Shown piece after piece: positions 19,255 to 28,560 of a stretch of DNA of 64,000 nucleotides. The position numbers and the translations under genes were made by a program. The notes beneath the pieces are model-generated. The model was not told the DNA's origin, searched no databases, and worked only from the letters and a program-made list of their open reading frames with translations. This stretch comes from an uncultured bacterium. GTDB lineage: Bacteria; Nitrospirota; Thermodesulfovibrionia; Thermodesulfovibrionales; Dissulfurispiraceae. Position 1 is the stretch's first letter. Each line of letters begins with the position of its first letter. The stretch spans positions 1-64,000 of the forward strand of contig CALEDV010000013.1 in NCBI GenBank assembly GCA_937949555.1. The letters are read 5' to 3'.

Positions 19255-21231
19255 ATGCGAAGTCTTATAGGAATATGGAAGGTATTAACAGGTATTATCG
19301 CAGGTGTGTGGGGGATTTTTATCCTCTACACATCCTTGACTGTGGCTCTGCATCCATTGCTTCAAGGAGGCATCTCGCTGAGTTTTGGGCTTGCCCTTGT
19401 ATTCCTTGCCTATCCAATCTCAAAGTCAATCTTAAAAGAAACTCCGCCTAAACATCCCAGTTTTCTAAAATTGTTTCTATTTGGTGATAAGTCTAATCCT
19501 TCATTTTTGGATATTGCCTTGATAGTTATAAGTATTGTTCCCTGTGTCTATATAATGATACATTGGGAGGAGATAGTCAGGAATCCTGGCTTTTATGAGA
19601 CCCACCACCTTGTGCTTGGTGCAATATTAGTGCTTTGTCTTTTAGAAGGCACTAGGAGGTCCCTTGGTATAGTTATTCCTTTAGTGGTGCTTGGTTTTGT
19701 TATCTACGCTATGATGGGACCTTACATACCGGGCATTTTTGGACATTCAGGTTTTTCTGCTGAGGAGCTGCTTTATCAGTTTTACCTAATGACTGAGGGT
19801 ATATGGGGACTGCTTACCGATATGACAAGCAGGATAATAGCCCCCTTTGTCATCTTTGGACCTGTGCTCTTTGCTACAGGTGTAGGGAAGGTCTTTATGG
19901 ACATTGCGCAGGCTTGGGGTGGCAGGCTCAGGGGCGGACCTGGACATGTGGCAGTTATATCAAGCAGTTTTTTTGGGATGCTCTCTGGCTCATCAGTGGC
20001 AAATGTTGCTACTACAGGAGCATTTACCATACCAACCATGAAGAAATTAGGCTTTCCCCGTGAACTTGCAGCAGGTGTTGAGGCCTCAGCATCTTCGGGT
20101 GGTCAGATAATGCCGCCTATTATGGGCGCAGGATGTTTTATTATGGCAGAGTTCCTCAACATTCCGTACACAACTATAATGATTGCAGGTATTATACCTG
20201 CTGTTGTCTATTTCGTAGGAATCTCAGCAGGCATCTGGATTGAGGCAGGTCGTTATGGGATGGGCACATTACCCAAAGAACTGATACCTTCTTTAAGAAA
20301 GGTGTTCACTCCCAGGGTGCTGTTGAATTTTGTCTTGCCTATTGGCACCCTGACTGCGCTTTTATTTTCCTTTTATCCTCCTCAGATATGTGCTGCCTGG
20401 TCATTGATAGTATCTGCAGTAACCTTCTTTTTCTTTGGTGGTGGGTTATCAGTCAAAGACTTCTGGGAACGAACAAAGATAATATGGAAGGGTTATCTGG
20501 ACGGGATCATGTCTGCCCTTGCATGGTTAATGGTCATGATGAGCTGTGTGCAGGTTGCTGTAACGGTAATATCCCTTACAGGCTTCGGGGTAAAGGTGTC
20601 GGAGATTATTATCAATCTTTCAGGACATAATGTGTATCTTGCCCTTGTGGCTGCAATGTTTACCGCTATTATATTAGGCATGGGTATGACTACAACTGCT
20701 GCCTATGTTATTGCCGCTGCAGTGCTTGTGCCTGCTATGGAGGGGATGGGTCTTGACCCACTGGCAAGCCACATGTTTATCTTTTATTTTGCTATTAAAT
20801 CTGGGCTCACTCCGCCTGTATGTATAGCCGTTTTTACAGCCACTGCCATATCAGGAGGGAGTTGGTTAAGGGCTGCCTGGGACTCTATGAGGCTTGGTAT
20901 TGGCGGTTATATCATGCCCTTCTACTTCCTCTTTGTGCCCTCTTTCCTTATGAAGGGAGCGTGGGATGATATTTTATTCCATGCTGTGGGGGCCTTTGTT
21001 GCGATGTTTACCATTGAAGCAGGGCTTATGGGATACTTCACCAAGCCTCTTACATGGATAGAGAGGGCGCTTTATTTCTTTGGTGGTCTTGTAATGATGG
21101 CTCCGGGATTTTATACCTTTGTAGGATTAGGCATAGCATTGGTTGCCCTTTTAATGGAAAGATTTAACTTCCAAATTCCTGTTATAGCCACAAGACCTGT
21201 GCAGTTAGTGCATAAGCATAAAATCACCTAA
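19255..21231 (+). CDS. TRAP transporter fused permease (DctQM-type)
   Basis: Multispanning; GPVLFATGVGKVFMDIAQAWGGRLRGGPGHVAVISSSFFGMLSGSSVANVATTGAFTIPTMK. Confidence 0.95.
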   Translation: MRSLIGIWKVLTGIIAGVWGIFILYTSLTVALHPLLQGGISLSFGLALVFLAYPISKSILKETPPKHPSFLKLFLFGDKSNPSFLDIALIVISIVPCVYIMIHWEEIVRNPGFYETHHLVLGAILVLCLLEGTRRSLGIVIPLVVLGFVIYAMMGPYIPGIFGHSGFSAEELLYQFYLMTEGIWGLLTDMTSRIIAPFVIFGPVLFATGVGKVFMDIAQAWGGRLRGGPGHVAVISSSFFGMLSGSSVANVATTGAFTIPTMKKLGFPRELAAGVEASASSGGQIMPPIMGAGCFIMAEFLNIPYTTIMIAGIIPAVVYFVGISAGIWIEAGRYGMGTLPKELIPSLRKVFTPRVLLNFVLPIGTLTALLFSFYPPQICAAWSLIVSAVTFFFFGGGLSVKDFWERTKIIWKGYLDGIMSALAWLMVMMSCVQVAVTVISLTGFGVKVSEIIINLSGHNVYLALVAAMFTAIILGMGMTTTAAYVIAAAVLVPAMEGMGLDPLASHMFIFYFAIKSGLTPPVCIAVFTATAISGGSWLRAAWDSMRLGIGGYIMPFYFLFVPSFLMKGAWDDILFHAVGAFVAMFTIEAGLMGYFTKPLTWIERALYFFGGLVMMAPGFYTFVGLGIALVALLMERFNFQIPVIATRPVQLVHKHKIT

Positions 21232-21240
21232 AAAACTAAT

Positions 21241-21272
21241 AAAAATCCCCCTCTCCTGAAGGGGGATTTTTT
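21241..21272 (+). terminator. Rho-independent terminator
   Basis: AATCCCCCT-CTCCTGA-AGGGGGATT stem followed by T-run, directly downstream of the TRAP permease. Confidence 0.9.
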
Positions 21273-21292
21273 GTTCATCTATAAAACAATGA

Positions 21293-21925
21293 TTATTGAC
21301 TCTTAAATTTCAATAGGTCAGTCTTTGTGATATTTGTGAACTTTAATGCCTTTGTGGTTCCTTCTTTATAAGCAATCTTCACATAGTCCCCTGAAAGCCA
21401 TGCCCTATCGGGGAGATTAATGTACTTGTCTTCGACCTGAAAGGACAAATAAGTCCTTTGTCTTAATGAATATAGATGGATAATCTTTTTTGTTTTGTCT
21501 ATTGACAGATAGTTCTTAGTGGTTTGGGTTTTCTTATCATAGACCAAGGGGTCGTCTCTCTGTACATTGAGTTTTTGCTCCAATATTTTTATATCTACAT
21601 TCATAATATTTTGTTCAGAAGGATTGTATAGGGTTAACTGCTTTTTTTGAGTGTCAAGATTCAACCGATATCCCCCAGTGGGTTCTGACCCCTTTTCAAT
21701 GATGTCCGTAGATAAATCAAATCTCTGTGGTGGAAGGGTATTAAAATCCGGTTTTTCGTTGTTATTGTTCTTATCAACAATAATCAATAGAGACAAGGTG
21801 TTTGGGTCGAACTCCAAAACCCTTCCCTGTGTTATCTTTAATGCCTCTTGAGGTTGTTTTTGACAGGATAATATAAAAGAAAGGGTAAGACACAACACTA
21901 TTAATAATCCGATTGCCCTTTTCAC
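21293..21925 (-). CDS. Hypothetical lipoprotein (possibly DUF4881-like)
   Basis: Signal peptide with lipobox LSFILSCQKQ; soluble remainder. Confidence 0.65.
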   Translation of the reverse strand: MKRAIGLLIVLCLTLSFILSCQKQPQEALKITQGRVLEFDPNTLSLLIIVDKNNNNEKPDFNTLPPQRFDLSTDIIEKGSEPTGGYRLNLDTQKKQLTLYNPSEQNIMNVDIKILEQKLNVQRDDPLVYDKKTQTTKNYLSIDKTKKIIHLYSLRQRTYLSFQVEDKYINLPDRAWLSGDYVKIAYKEGTTKALKFTNITKTDLLKFKSQ

Positions 21926-22007
21926 CGATTACCTCCATAAAATTTTTCGATATAATAGTAAAATCTCCTGTGCAATTGCAAAGGTTGTATAATAGGCAAG
22001 TCAATAG

Positions 22008-22217
22008 TTAGTTTAGCGCTTGCGAACTGAACAAGGTTTCTGATGGTGTCTTGCTTAATTCAAAGGGAACAAAAAGCAGGGTTTGAAAGTTTGCCCTAAT
22101 TTTATCATTCGAATACTGCCCCACAACCTTTTCAACCTCTCTTACAGTAACAGGACTCTCTGGACGAAGGCATTCCTCTCTGACAAGACTATTAAACCTC
22201 TCTATCTTGCCATTACT
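22008..22217 (-). pseudogene. Remnant of integrase-core (rve/DDE) transposase C-terminus
   Basis: Reverse-strand translation reads *SNGKIERFNSLVREECLRPESPVTVREVEKVVGQYSND..., the catalytic-Glu region of IS3/IS481-type integrase cores. Absent from the ORF track. Confidence 0.75.
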
Positions 22218-22225
22218 CTAAGGAT

Positions 22226-22475
22226 GATTCCTGCCTTCGCAGGAATGACAGGATTCACAAGTGACTACCTTTCGCTGTCATTCCCCTGTAAAGGGGAATC
22301 CATAAGACTAAGTAATATGGATTCCTGCCTTCGCAGGAATGACAGAGGCCTTTGATATGGATTCCTGCCTTCGCAGGAATGACAGGGGCCTTTGGTATGG
22401 ATTCCTGCCTTCGCAGGAATGACAGGGGCCTTTGATATGGATTCCTGCCTCCGCAGGAATGACAGAGGCCTTTGG
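22226..22475. repeat. Palindromic REP-like array with a 40-bp period
   Basis: ATTCCTGCCTTCGCAGGAATGACAG[A/G]GGCCTTTG..ATGG at 22321, 22361, 22401 and 22441, with a further palindrome copy at 22226 and a variant palindrome near 22276-22306. Confidence 0.9.
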
Positions 22476-22497
22476 GAGGGGTTACGAGCATTGGTGA

Positions 22498-22516
22498 GAC
22501 AGGCGAGACGCCTGTC
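22498..22516. repeat. Short perfect palindrome GACAGGCG-AGA-CGCCTGTC
   Basis: 8-bp arms with a 3-nt loop, immediately downstream of the REP-like array. Confidence 0.75.
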
Positions 22517-22588
22517 CTACTGGGCCTTCTTGAAATGCCTGATATGCCCCCGTTTTCTGAAACGGTATAAATACAAAGTGATTTATAA

Positions 22589-23176
22589 TTGAAGATGAAC
22601 TTTAAAGAATCCCTTGCCCTCATAACTATAATACTTTGGCCTATAGTGCCTTTGTTTTGGATACCAGTTCATGGTCTCTCAAAATTTTTCAAGAGGCTTG
22701 GCATCTTAACATACGCAATGCCTTTAACCACATGGCCACCTATTGGTTATGCCATTTATTTAAACCGAGAGTTTCTCCTCAAACTCACCATAGAGATGCC
22801 AATAATCTTAAATATAATCGGGATTATATTTTTTATATCGGGCACTCTTTTACATGTATGGACAGGAAGACTCTTAGGAGTCCTTGGACTTATGGGACTG
22901 CCTGAGATAGCTCCTAAGGAGGATGGACGCTTAGTGGCTGAAGGACCTTTTTCGATTGTGCGCCATCCTACTTATTTGGCACATACCGCTATGTTTTCAG
23001 GAATATTCTTAATGACCGAAGTGTTGGCCTTGGGCGTTATTACATTAGCGGATTTCATAATAGTCAATGCCCTCATTATACCCCTTGAAGAGAGGGAGCT
23101 TTCAAGACGCTTTGGCAGGGGATATGAAGAATACAAAAGACTAGTCCCACGAAAATTCTTCCCGAGGATTTTATAG
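22589..23176 (+). CDS. ICMT/PEMT-family membrane methyltransferase
   Basis: AEGPFSIVRHPTYLAHTAMFSGIFLM and C-terminal EERELSRRFGRGYEEYKRLVPRKF. Confidence 0.85.
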   Translation: MKMNFKESLALITIILWPIVPLFWIPVHGLSKFFKRLGILTYAMPLTTWPPIGYAIYLNREFLLKLTIEMPIILNIIGIIFFISGTLLHVWTGRLLGVLGLMGLPEIAPKEDGRLVAEGPFSIVRHPTYLAHTAMFSGIFLMTEVLALGVITLADFIIVNALIIPLEERELSRRFGRGYEEYKRLVPRKFFPRIL

Positions 23177-23248
23177 GTCCTTCGCCTTGCCTTTTAGTAA
23201 TATCAATCTTTCTGTAGTAAATGTCAAGATTCAATATCTGTACCCCAT

Positions 23249-24601
23249 TTATGATTTGCTTTTTTGAATATCAATGCCGTATTTCTTCAGTTTGAGATAG
23301 AGGGTTTTTCTCTCAATACCCAATATTTCGCTTGCCCTCGACTGATTGCCGCTGGTTTCATCAAGAACTCTGAGGATGTGTTCTCTTTCAACATCTTCAA
23401 GCCTATTTAATTGGGGGACAGAATACTTTATTTGACTGCTGCTCGGCAGGAATATGTCCTGTTCTGAGATAGAGTCTCCCTCGCATAGGATTACAGCCCT
23501 TTCAATCACATTTTCTAATTCTCTTACATTGCCTGGCCATGAATAGTTGTTGAGTTTAGACAGGGCATTCTTTGTGAGCCCCTTTAAGGTTTTTGAGGTC
23601 TTTTTGTTGTATTTGTTAACAAAAAACAGTGCCAGTTCTTCTATATCCTCTTTCCTGTCTCTAAGTGGGGGTAAGGTAATAGTAATGACATTTAATCTGT
23701 AAAATAGGTCTTCCCTAAACATCCTGTTGCTCACAAGCAGGGATAGGTCTTTATTAGTAGCAGTGATAACCCTTACATCGGCCCTGAGGGTCCTATTGCC
23801 GCCTACCCTTCTAAACTCTCCGGAATCAAGAAATCTTAGTAGCTTAGGTTGAAGTGATAGCGGCATTTCTGCTATTTCATCGAGAAATAATGTGCCCTTG
23901 TCAGCTACCTCCACTATCCCATATTTTGTCTGATAAGCGCTGGTAAAGGCTCCCTTTTCGTGGCCAAAGAGCTCTGATTCTATTAGGTTTTCAGAAAAGG
24001 TGGCGCAATTCAGAGCAGTCAAGGGTGAGTTGCTGCGTTTACTCAATCTCCAAAGGGTTGTGGCTGCCAATTCTTTTCCTGTGCCGCTTTCGCCGTAGAT
24101 AAAGACAGTTGAGTCTGTGGGTGCTACTTTCTTTATAAGAACAAGCAATTCTTTGTGCTGTGGGCTTTTACCTACAAAGTCTAAGATAGGTTCCTTCTTT
24201 ATCAGTTCCTGTTCAAGTAGCAGGTTTTTAATCTTCAGTCTCCTGAACTCGTAAGCTCTATCTATAAGTATTACCAGTTCTTCAAGCTTATAGGGTTTTG
24301 TGAGATAATCATAGGAGCCCTGTTTCATTGCCTCTACTGCAGTCTCTACGGTTGCCTTCCCTGTAAGCACTATTATTGCAGGACAGGCAGGGTCTTTATT
24401 TATCTCCTTCATAATGGATATCCCATCAGGTCCAGGCATAACAATATCTAAAAGCACCACATCATAGGCAGTGTCCCGGAGCATGGAGAGGGCTGTTTGT
24501 CCTTCCGGGGCAGTGTCTATAAAAAAACCCTTTCTTGTGAGCTCCTTTTTGAGGAGTCTTCTTATGGGTTCCTCATCATCAATGGCAAGCACCCTTATCA
24601 T
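23249..24601 (-). CDS. Sigma-54-dependent NtrC-family response regulator
   Basis: Receiver (DVVLLDIVMPGPDG), AAA+ (GESGTGKELAA, GTLFLDEIAEMPL), Fis-type HTH (NQSRASEILGIERKTLYLKLKKYGI). Sigma-54 loop reads GAFTSA. Confidence 0.96.
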   Translation of the reverse strand: MIRVLAIDDEEPIRRLLKKELTRKGFFIDTAPEGQTALSMLRDTAYDVVLLDIVMPGPDGISIMKEINKDPACPAIIVLTGKATVETAVEAMKQGSYDYLTKPYKLEELVILIDRAYEFRRLKIKNLLLEQELIKKEPILDFVGKSPQHKELLVLIKKVAPTDSTVFIYGESGTGKELAATTLWRLSKRSNSPLTALNCATFSENLIESELFGHEKGAFTSAYQTKYGIVEVADKGTLFLDEIAEMPLSLQPKLLRFLDSGEFRRVGGNRTLRADVRVITATNKDLSLLVSNRMFREDLFYRLNVITITLPPLRDRKEDIEELALFFVNKYNKKTSKTLKGLTKNALSKLNNYSWPGNVRELENVIERAVILCEGDSISEQDIFLPSSSQIKYSVPQLNRLEDVEREHILRVLDETSGNQSRASEILGIERKTLYLKLKKYGIDIQKSKS

Positions 24602-27102
24602 GGGGTCTCCTTTGCTGGCAGCTTAATGTAAAAAATGGTTTTTTCAGAGGGCACGCTCTCTACATAAATCTCACCTTCATGTTCTTCAACTATCTTGTGG
24701 CAGATTGAAAGCCCTAAACCTGTGCCTTCTCCAACGGGTTTTGTGGTGAAGAAGGGATCAAATATCCTGTCAATAATAGAGGGTTCAATCCCTGGGCCGG
24801 TGTCTTTAATGGATATACACACCAGGCGCCGATGGATGTTTGTGTGTGCCGCATCGTCTTTTTTTTCCTGCCAGGTTTTTATATTGATATGTCCAGTTTT
24901 AGAGGTGTAGTAGATGGAGTTTATGATTATGTTCATAAATAATTGCCTAAGGGCTCCTGGTTCGCCATGTACCTTGGGTATTTCTCTATCTAAATCAAGG
25001 GTAAATCTCTGTTTGTATTTATTTGTGCTGTGTGTGGCAAGCAGCATGACCTCCTTTATGATTTCATTGATATCTATATCCCTTGAGATACGCACTGCCG
25101 GTCTTGCAAAGTCAAGCAAGGTCTTTAATATGTCTTTGCATCTAAATATCTCGTTGTGTATGGTCTGTAGATATTCTGGAAAGTCCTCAAGCTCCTCTAT
25201 CTGTGAAAATATCTCGTACTTAGTTCTTTCTATAAGCGCCTCCGAATAGCCTGCGATTATTCCGAGGGGATTATTGATCTCATGGGCTATACCTGCAGCA
25301 AGGGTGCCCAAAGAGGCAAGCCTGTCTGTCCTTATAAGTTGCTGCTCTAATCTTTTCCTTGAGGTTACATCCCTGAGATAATTCACTGAGGCATAGCATC
25401 TGCCCTCTTCCATTAGGGGATAGGTCCAGTAATGGTAAGTTGATCCATCTCTGCCTTTTAATTCGTAAAAGTATTCCTTAGAATCATTGATCCTGGTGTT
25501 ATCAGAGATGAGTTGATAGTTTAGTCCTATTTTTTCAAAGATCTGCTCTGATTTCATGTTCAGTAGATTCTGTTGATTTGAACCTAAGAGTCTCCTTAGG
25601 GATTCATTAGACCTTAGCGCCTTGCCTTGATTGTCAACTATCCAAACCATGTCTGTAAGGGCATCAAAGGTCTTTTCCCATTCTCTCTTTTCCTTTGATA
25701 TCTGCTCAAATAAAAGGGCGTTTTCAAGGGCAATGGATATGTGCTTTGCCACAGGGAGGAGTATATCGTAGTCTTTTTCAGAGTATTTGCTTGGAAACAC
25801 ACTGTCAAGATTAAACACCCCAAGCAATCTGTCCTGAAAAAGGGGTATGCTTATTGTTGACCTTATGCCTTCGCTGCTAAGTTTTTTATCTAAATAGAAA
25901 GTTACATCATTGAGTAGGTCATAGTTTATCCAGGGCTTGTTGTTCTTTATAACCCATCCTGCGCTTGTTCCTTCGATAGGAGCCTTAACCCCCTTTGTCA
26001 TGATGGTTTTCATATCCGTATCTAAGGCAAAGATAGTAAGGTTATTTTTTTGTTCATCAAAGAGAAGCAGGCTTGCCCTATCATAATCAATAAGCCTCTT
26101 GAGTTCTGCAACCATAATCCTAAATACAGACCCTATGCTAAGGTTGGAATTGATTACACTGCTGACCTCATTGATGAGTTTTATCTGCTGCATCTTCTTC
26201 TGAAGCTCCTCAATGAGCATTGCATTCTCCAAAGCTACGCCAAGCTGGCTTCCAATGGTATTGAGTAGTTGAATATCCATTGATGTGAAATGCCCTCCAC
26301 CTTTGCTTCCAAGGCAGAGCACACCAAGCAGTGTGCCTCTTGATGATAGAGGCACTGCTGTCATACATTCAATGCCTTGTATTCTGTGCTTTACCCTTGG
26401 GTCATTTGCTATCCTTTCTGAAAGGAGCGCCCTTCCTGAGTTGAATACCTTGCCAGCAAGGCATTCTCCTACTGATAGGCAGGATATGTCATTGACCTCT
26501 GGTATTTCAAAACCCCTTTGAGCTACAAGATGCAATTCATTGTGCTCTTCGCTGTATAGATAAATCCATCCTTTTTGGGCATCCAAGTGGGTCAAGAGCA
26601 TGGATATAGTCTCTTGCATGATCCTGTCTGTGTTTGTCTGTTTGGCAATTATCTTGGCAAAGGTTGTAAAGACCTGAAGTTCCTTTGTCCTTTGAGTTGC
26701 GCGCTTAGAGAGTTTTTTTAGCCCAGATATGTCCTGTATGGTGACTATTATCCTTTTTTCCTCAATGAAAGGAATGATGGTAATGTTGGCAGGAAAGTTA
26801 TCCTTATGTTTGTTTCTTGCAAGGGTTTCAAATCTTAATCCTGTATGAAGTGTAGGCATATTATTGCTGCCCTGATAAAGGCGGGTTGCATAGAATATAT
26901 CCTGAATTTTTGAATGTCCAAGACTCATAAAATCAGTTATATTTTTATTTAATAGGTCCTCCTCGGAGTAGCCAAAAATATTTAGTGCAAGGTAGTTGAA
27001 GGATACTATCTCCCAGTCATCATTAATTATAAAGACAGGCAGGTTAAGAAATTCAAAACACTTGAGCACCGCATTGTATTGACTGCTAACTATTACGCTC
27101 AT
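24598..27102 (-). CDS. Sensor histidine kinase with PAS and GAF domains
   Basis: GIAHEINNPLGIIAGYSEAL; DTGPGIEPSIIDRIFDPFFTTKPVGEGTGLGLSI; GAF repeats. Start set at MSVIVSS (27102) to avoid overlapping the upstream gene. Confidence 0.93.
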   Translation of the reverse strand: MSVIVSSQYNAVLKCFEFLNLPVFIINDDWEIVSFNYLALNIFGYSEEDLLNKNITDFMSLGHSKIQDIFYATRLYQGSNNMPTLHTGLRFETLARNKHKDNFPANITIIPFIEEKRIIVTIQDISGLKKLSKRATQRTKELQVFTTFAKIIAKQTNTDRIMQETISMLLTHLDAQKGWIYLYSEEHNELHLVAQRGFEIPEVNDISCLSVGECLAGKVFNSGRALLSERIANDPRVKHRIQGIECMTAVPLSSRGTLLGVLCLGSKGGGHFTSMDIQLLNTIGSQLGVALENAMLIEELQKKMQQIKLINEVSSVINSNLSIGSVFRIMVAELKRLIDYDRASLLLFDEQKNNLTIFALDTDMKTIMTKGVKAPIEGTSAGWVIKNNKPWINYDLLNDVTFYLDKKLSSEGIRSTISIPLFQDRLLGVFNLDSVFPSKYSEKDYDILLPVAKHISIALENALLFEQISKEKREWEKTFDALTDMVWIVDNQGKALRSNESLRRLLGSNQQNLLNMKSEQIFEKIGLNYQLISDNTRINDSKEYFYELKGRDGSTYHYWTYPLMEEGRCYASVNYLRDVTSRKRLEQQLIRTDRLASLGTLAAGIAHEINNPLGIIAGYSEALIERTKYEIFSQIEELEDFPEYLQTIHNEIFRCKDILKTLLDFARPAVRISRDIDINEIIKEVMLLATHSTNKYKQRFTLDLDREIPKVHGEPGALRQLFMNIIINSIYYTSKTGHINIKTWQEKKDDAAHTNIHRRLVCISIKDTGPGIEPSIIDRIFDPFFTTKPVGEGTGLGLSICHKIVEEHEGEIYVESVPSEKTIFYIKLPAKETP

Positions 27103-27112
27103 CGTTGTGGAT

Positions 27113-28195
27113 TTATTCCTTTTTGGGTCTTCTCTTTTTAAGTATATAGGCGAAATAGTCCTGGACAAATCTCCCCGAAGCCACTTTGGGTAGTTCAAAT
27201 TGTAGTTCTCTATCGGATAAAAACGCAGAGTTTAGTGCCAAAAAAAGGTGTTTAGATATCTCATGGAGGCTTGTATTGAGCGCCTCTCTGTTTAGTCTGC
27301 TATAGACTAATTCTTCTTTTTCGCCTCTGTTCTTGTAGTCAGCTGCAAAAATAGGGCTTTGCATAAACTCATAGACTTTGCACCTCAAGGGCCTCTGCCT
27401 AAATAGTACGCATTGATTTTCATCGTTCAGTGGACACATATAGGCCTTGCCTTCTGGGTTATCAATTGTTTTCTCTAGTTGGAGCGCCTTTTCTATTACC
27501 CTGAGTCTCTCTTCTCTGCTGAGTAATGTGTTTATTGAGTGGTGAAGATAAGCAGCCTCAATAAGTTGAATGGTGAAGGAGGACCTGCAGCATGAACTTT
27601 TTAGATTGGCTCCACAGTCTTCAATAGGACTCGCTTTAGGTGCATTTTCCATAAGGGTTCTTTCAATCTCCGATACAAGGACTTCATATTCTGAAAAGTA
27701 TGGGCTTAAATCTACCAGCGCCTTGCTTTCAAGGGAGGGTTCTCTCAGGGTCAGTTTTTTGTTGGATTTGTCATATTTTCTAAGCAAATCCCACTGGTAG
27801 TAGCTTGAAGGAGTTGACTTGATATGTTTGAGTTTCTTTTGAGCCTGTTTTAGACCAAAACCCCTCCTTAACAAGTAGCTGTTGATAAATGTGCCAGTCC
27901 TGCCAAGACCTAACCTGCAGTGTATGAGAATTTTCTTCCCAAGGAAAATAGCCTCGTCAAGCCATTCAAGGGCATCTTCCATCTCTTTTAGGGAAGGCAC
28001 ACTATCATCGTCCACAGGCAGATATAAGACATCAAAGCCTTGTATTCTTTCAATATCGGCGAGATCGCAAAACTCTCCGCATAGATTCACAATACCTGTG
28101 ATGCCAGCCGCTTTTATCACCGATAAATCCTCTTCTGACAAGGGCGCTGCGCCAACAGCGAGGTTTTCTGTGACCCATCGAATCTTATAGGACAT
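27113..28195 (-). CDS. Dual-specificity protein phosphatase domain fused to a YkgJ-like Cys-cluster domain
   Basis: Phosphatase P-loop HCRLGLGRTG with upstream Asp-rich loop (LPVDDDSVPS); C-terminal half with CMCPLNDENQCVLFRQRPLRCKVY-type Cys cluster and CCRSSF. Confidence 0.85.
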   Translation of the reverse strand: MSYKIRWVTENLAVGAAPLSEEDLSVIKAAGITGIVNLCGEFCDLADIERIQGFDVLYLPVDDDSVPSLKEMEDALEWLDEAIFLGKKILIHCRLGLGRTGTFINSYLLRRGFGLKQAQKKLKHIKSTPSSYYQWDLLRKYDKSNKKLTLREPSLESKALVDLSPYFSEYEVLVSEIERTLMENAPKASPIEDCGANLKSSCCRSSFTIQLIEAAYLHHSINTLLSREERLRVIEKALQLEKTIDNPEGKAYMCPLNDENQCVLFRQRPLRCKVYEFMQSPIFAADYKNRGEKEELVYSRLNREALNTSLHEISKHLFLALNSAFLSDRELQFELPKVASGRFVQDYFAYILKKRRPKKE

Positions 28196-28560
28196 TATCG
28201 GACCTGCACTGCCAGAGACTCAATCTTAGCCTCAAGGTCTTGTTTCTCAATAGGTTTTATGCAGTACTCATCGGCTCCTAAATCTGCTGCCTTTTTTGCT
28301 GTCTCAAGGGTAGGGTATCCTGTCAACATAAGGGTCTTTATCTTTGGCTGAATTTTCTTCAGTTCCTCTAAGAGTTCTATACCGCTTAGCTTCTTTAGCT
28401 TTATGTCAAGAATTGCAATATCAACCTCGTTTTTTTTGCAATAGGCAATTGCATCCTCTTCCTCTGTAAAGGCATAAACGGAGTGCCCTTTTCTCTCAAG
28501 GATCCTTTTAATTACGTTAACTGCCTCAGGGACATCATCTACTGCTACTATCCTTGCCAT
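28195..28560 (-). CDS. Single-domain response regulator (CheY-like)
   Basis: IVAVDDVPEAVNVIKRILERKGH; VDIAILDIKLKKLSGIELL; LMLTGYPT. Confidence 0.93.
   Translation of the reverse strand: MARIVAVDDVPEAVNVIKRILERKGHSVYAFTEEEDAIAYCKKNEVDIAILDIKLKKLSGIELLEELKKIQPKIKTLMLTGYPTLETAKKAADLGADEYCIKPIEKQDLEAKIESLAVQVR

Noticed and set aside
22226-22480. Possible CRISPR array (regular 40-bp period)
   Set aside because: Spacers are only ~15-17 bp and nearly identical, the repeat is a perfect palindrome, and no cas genes are nearby. It fits a REP-like array.
22255-22623. 122-aa minus-strand ORF with repeated SCEGRNP/SFLRRQESI peptides
   Set aside because: Translation of the palindromic repeat array rather than a plausible protein.
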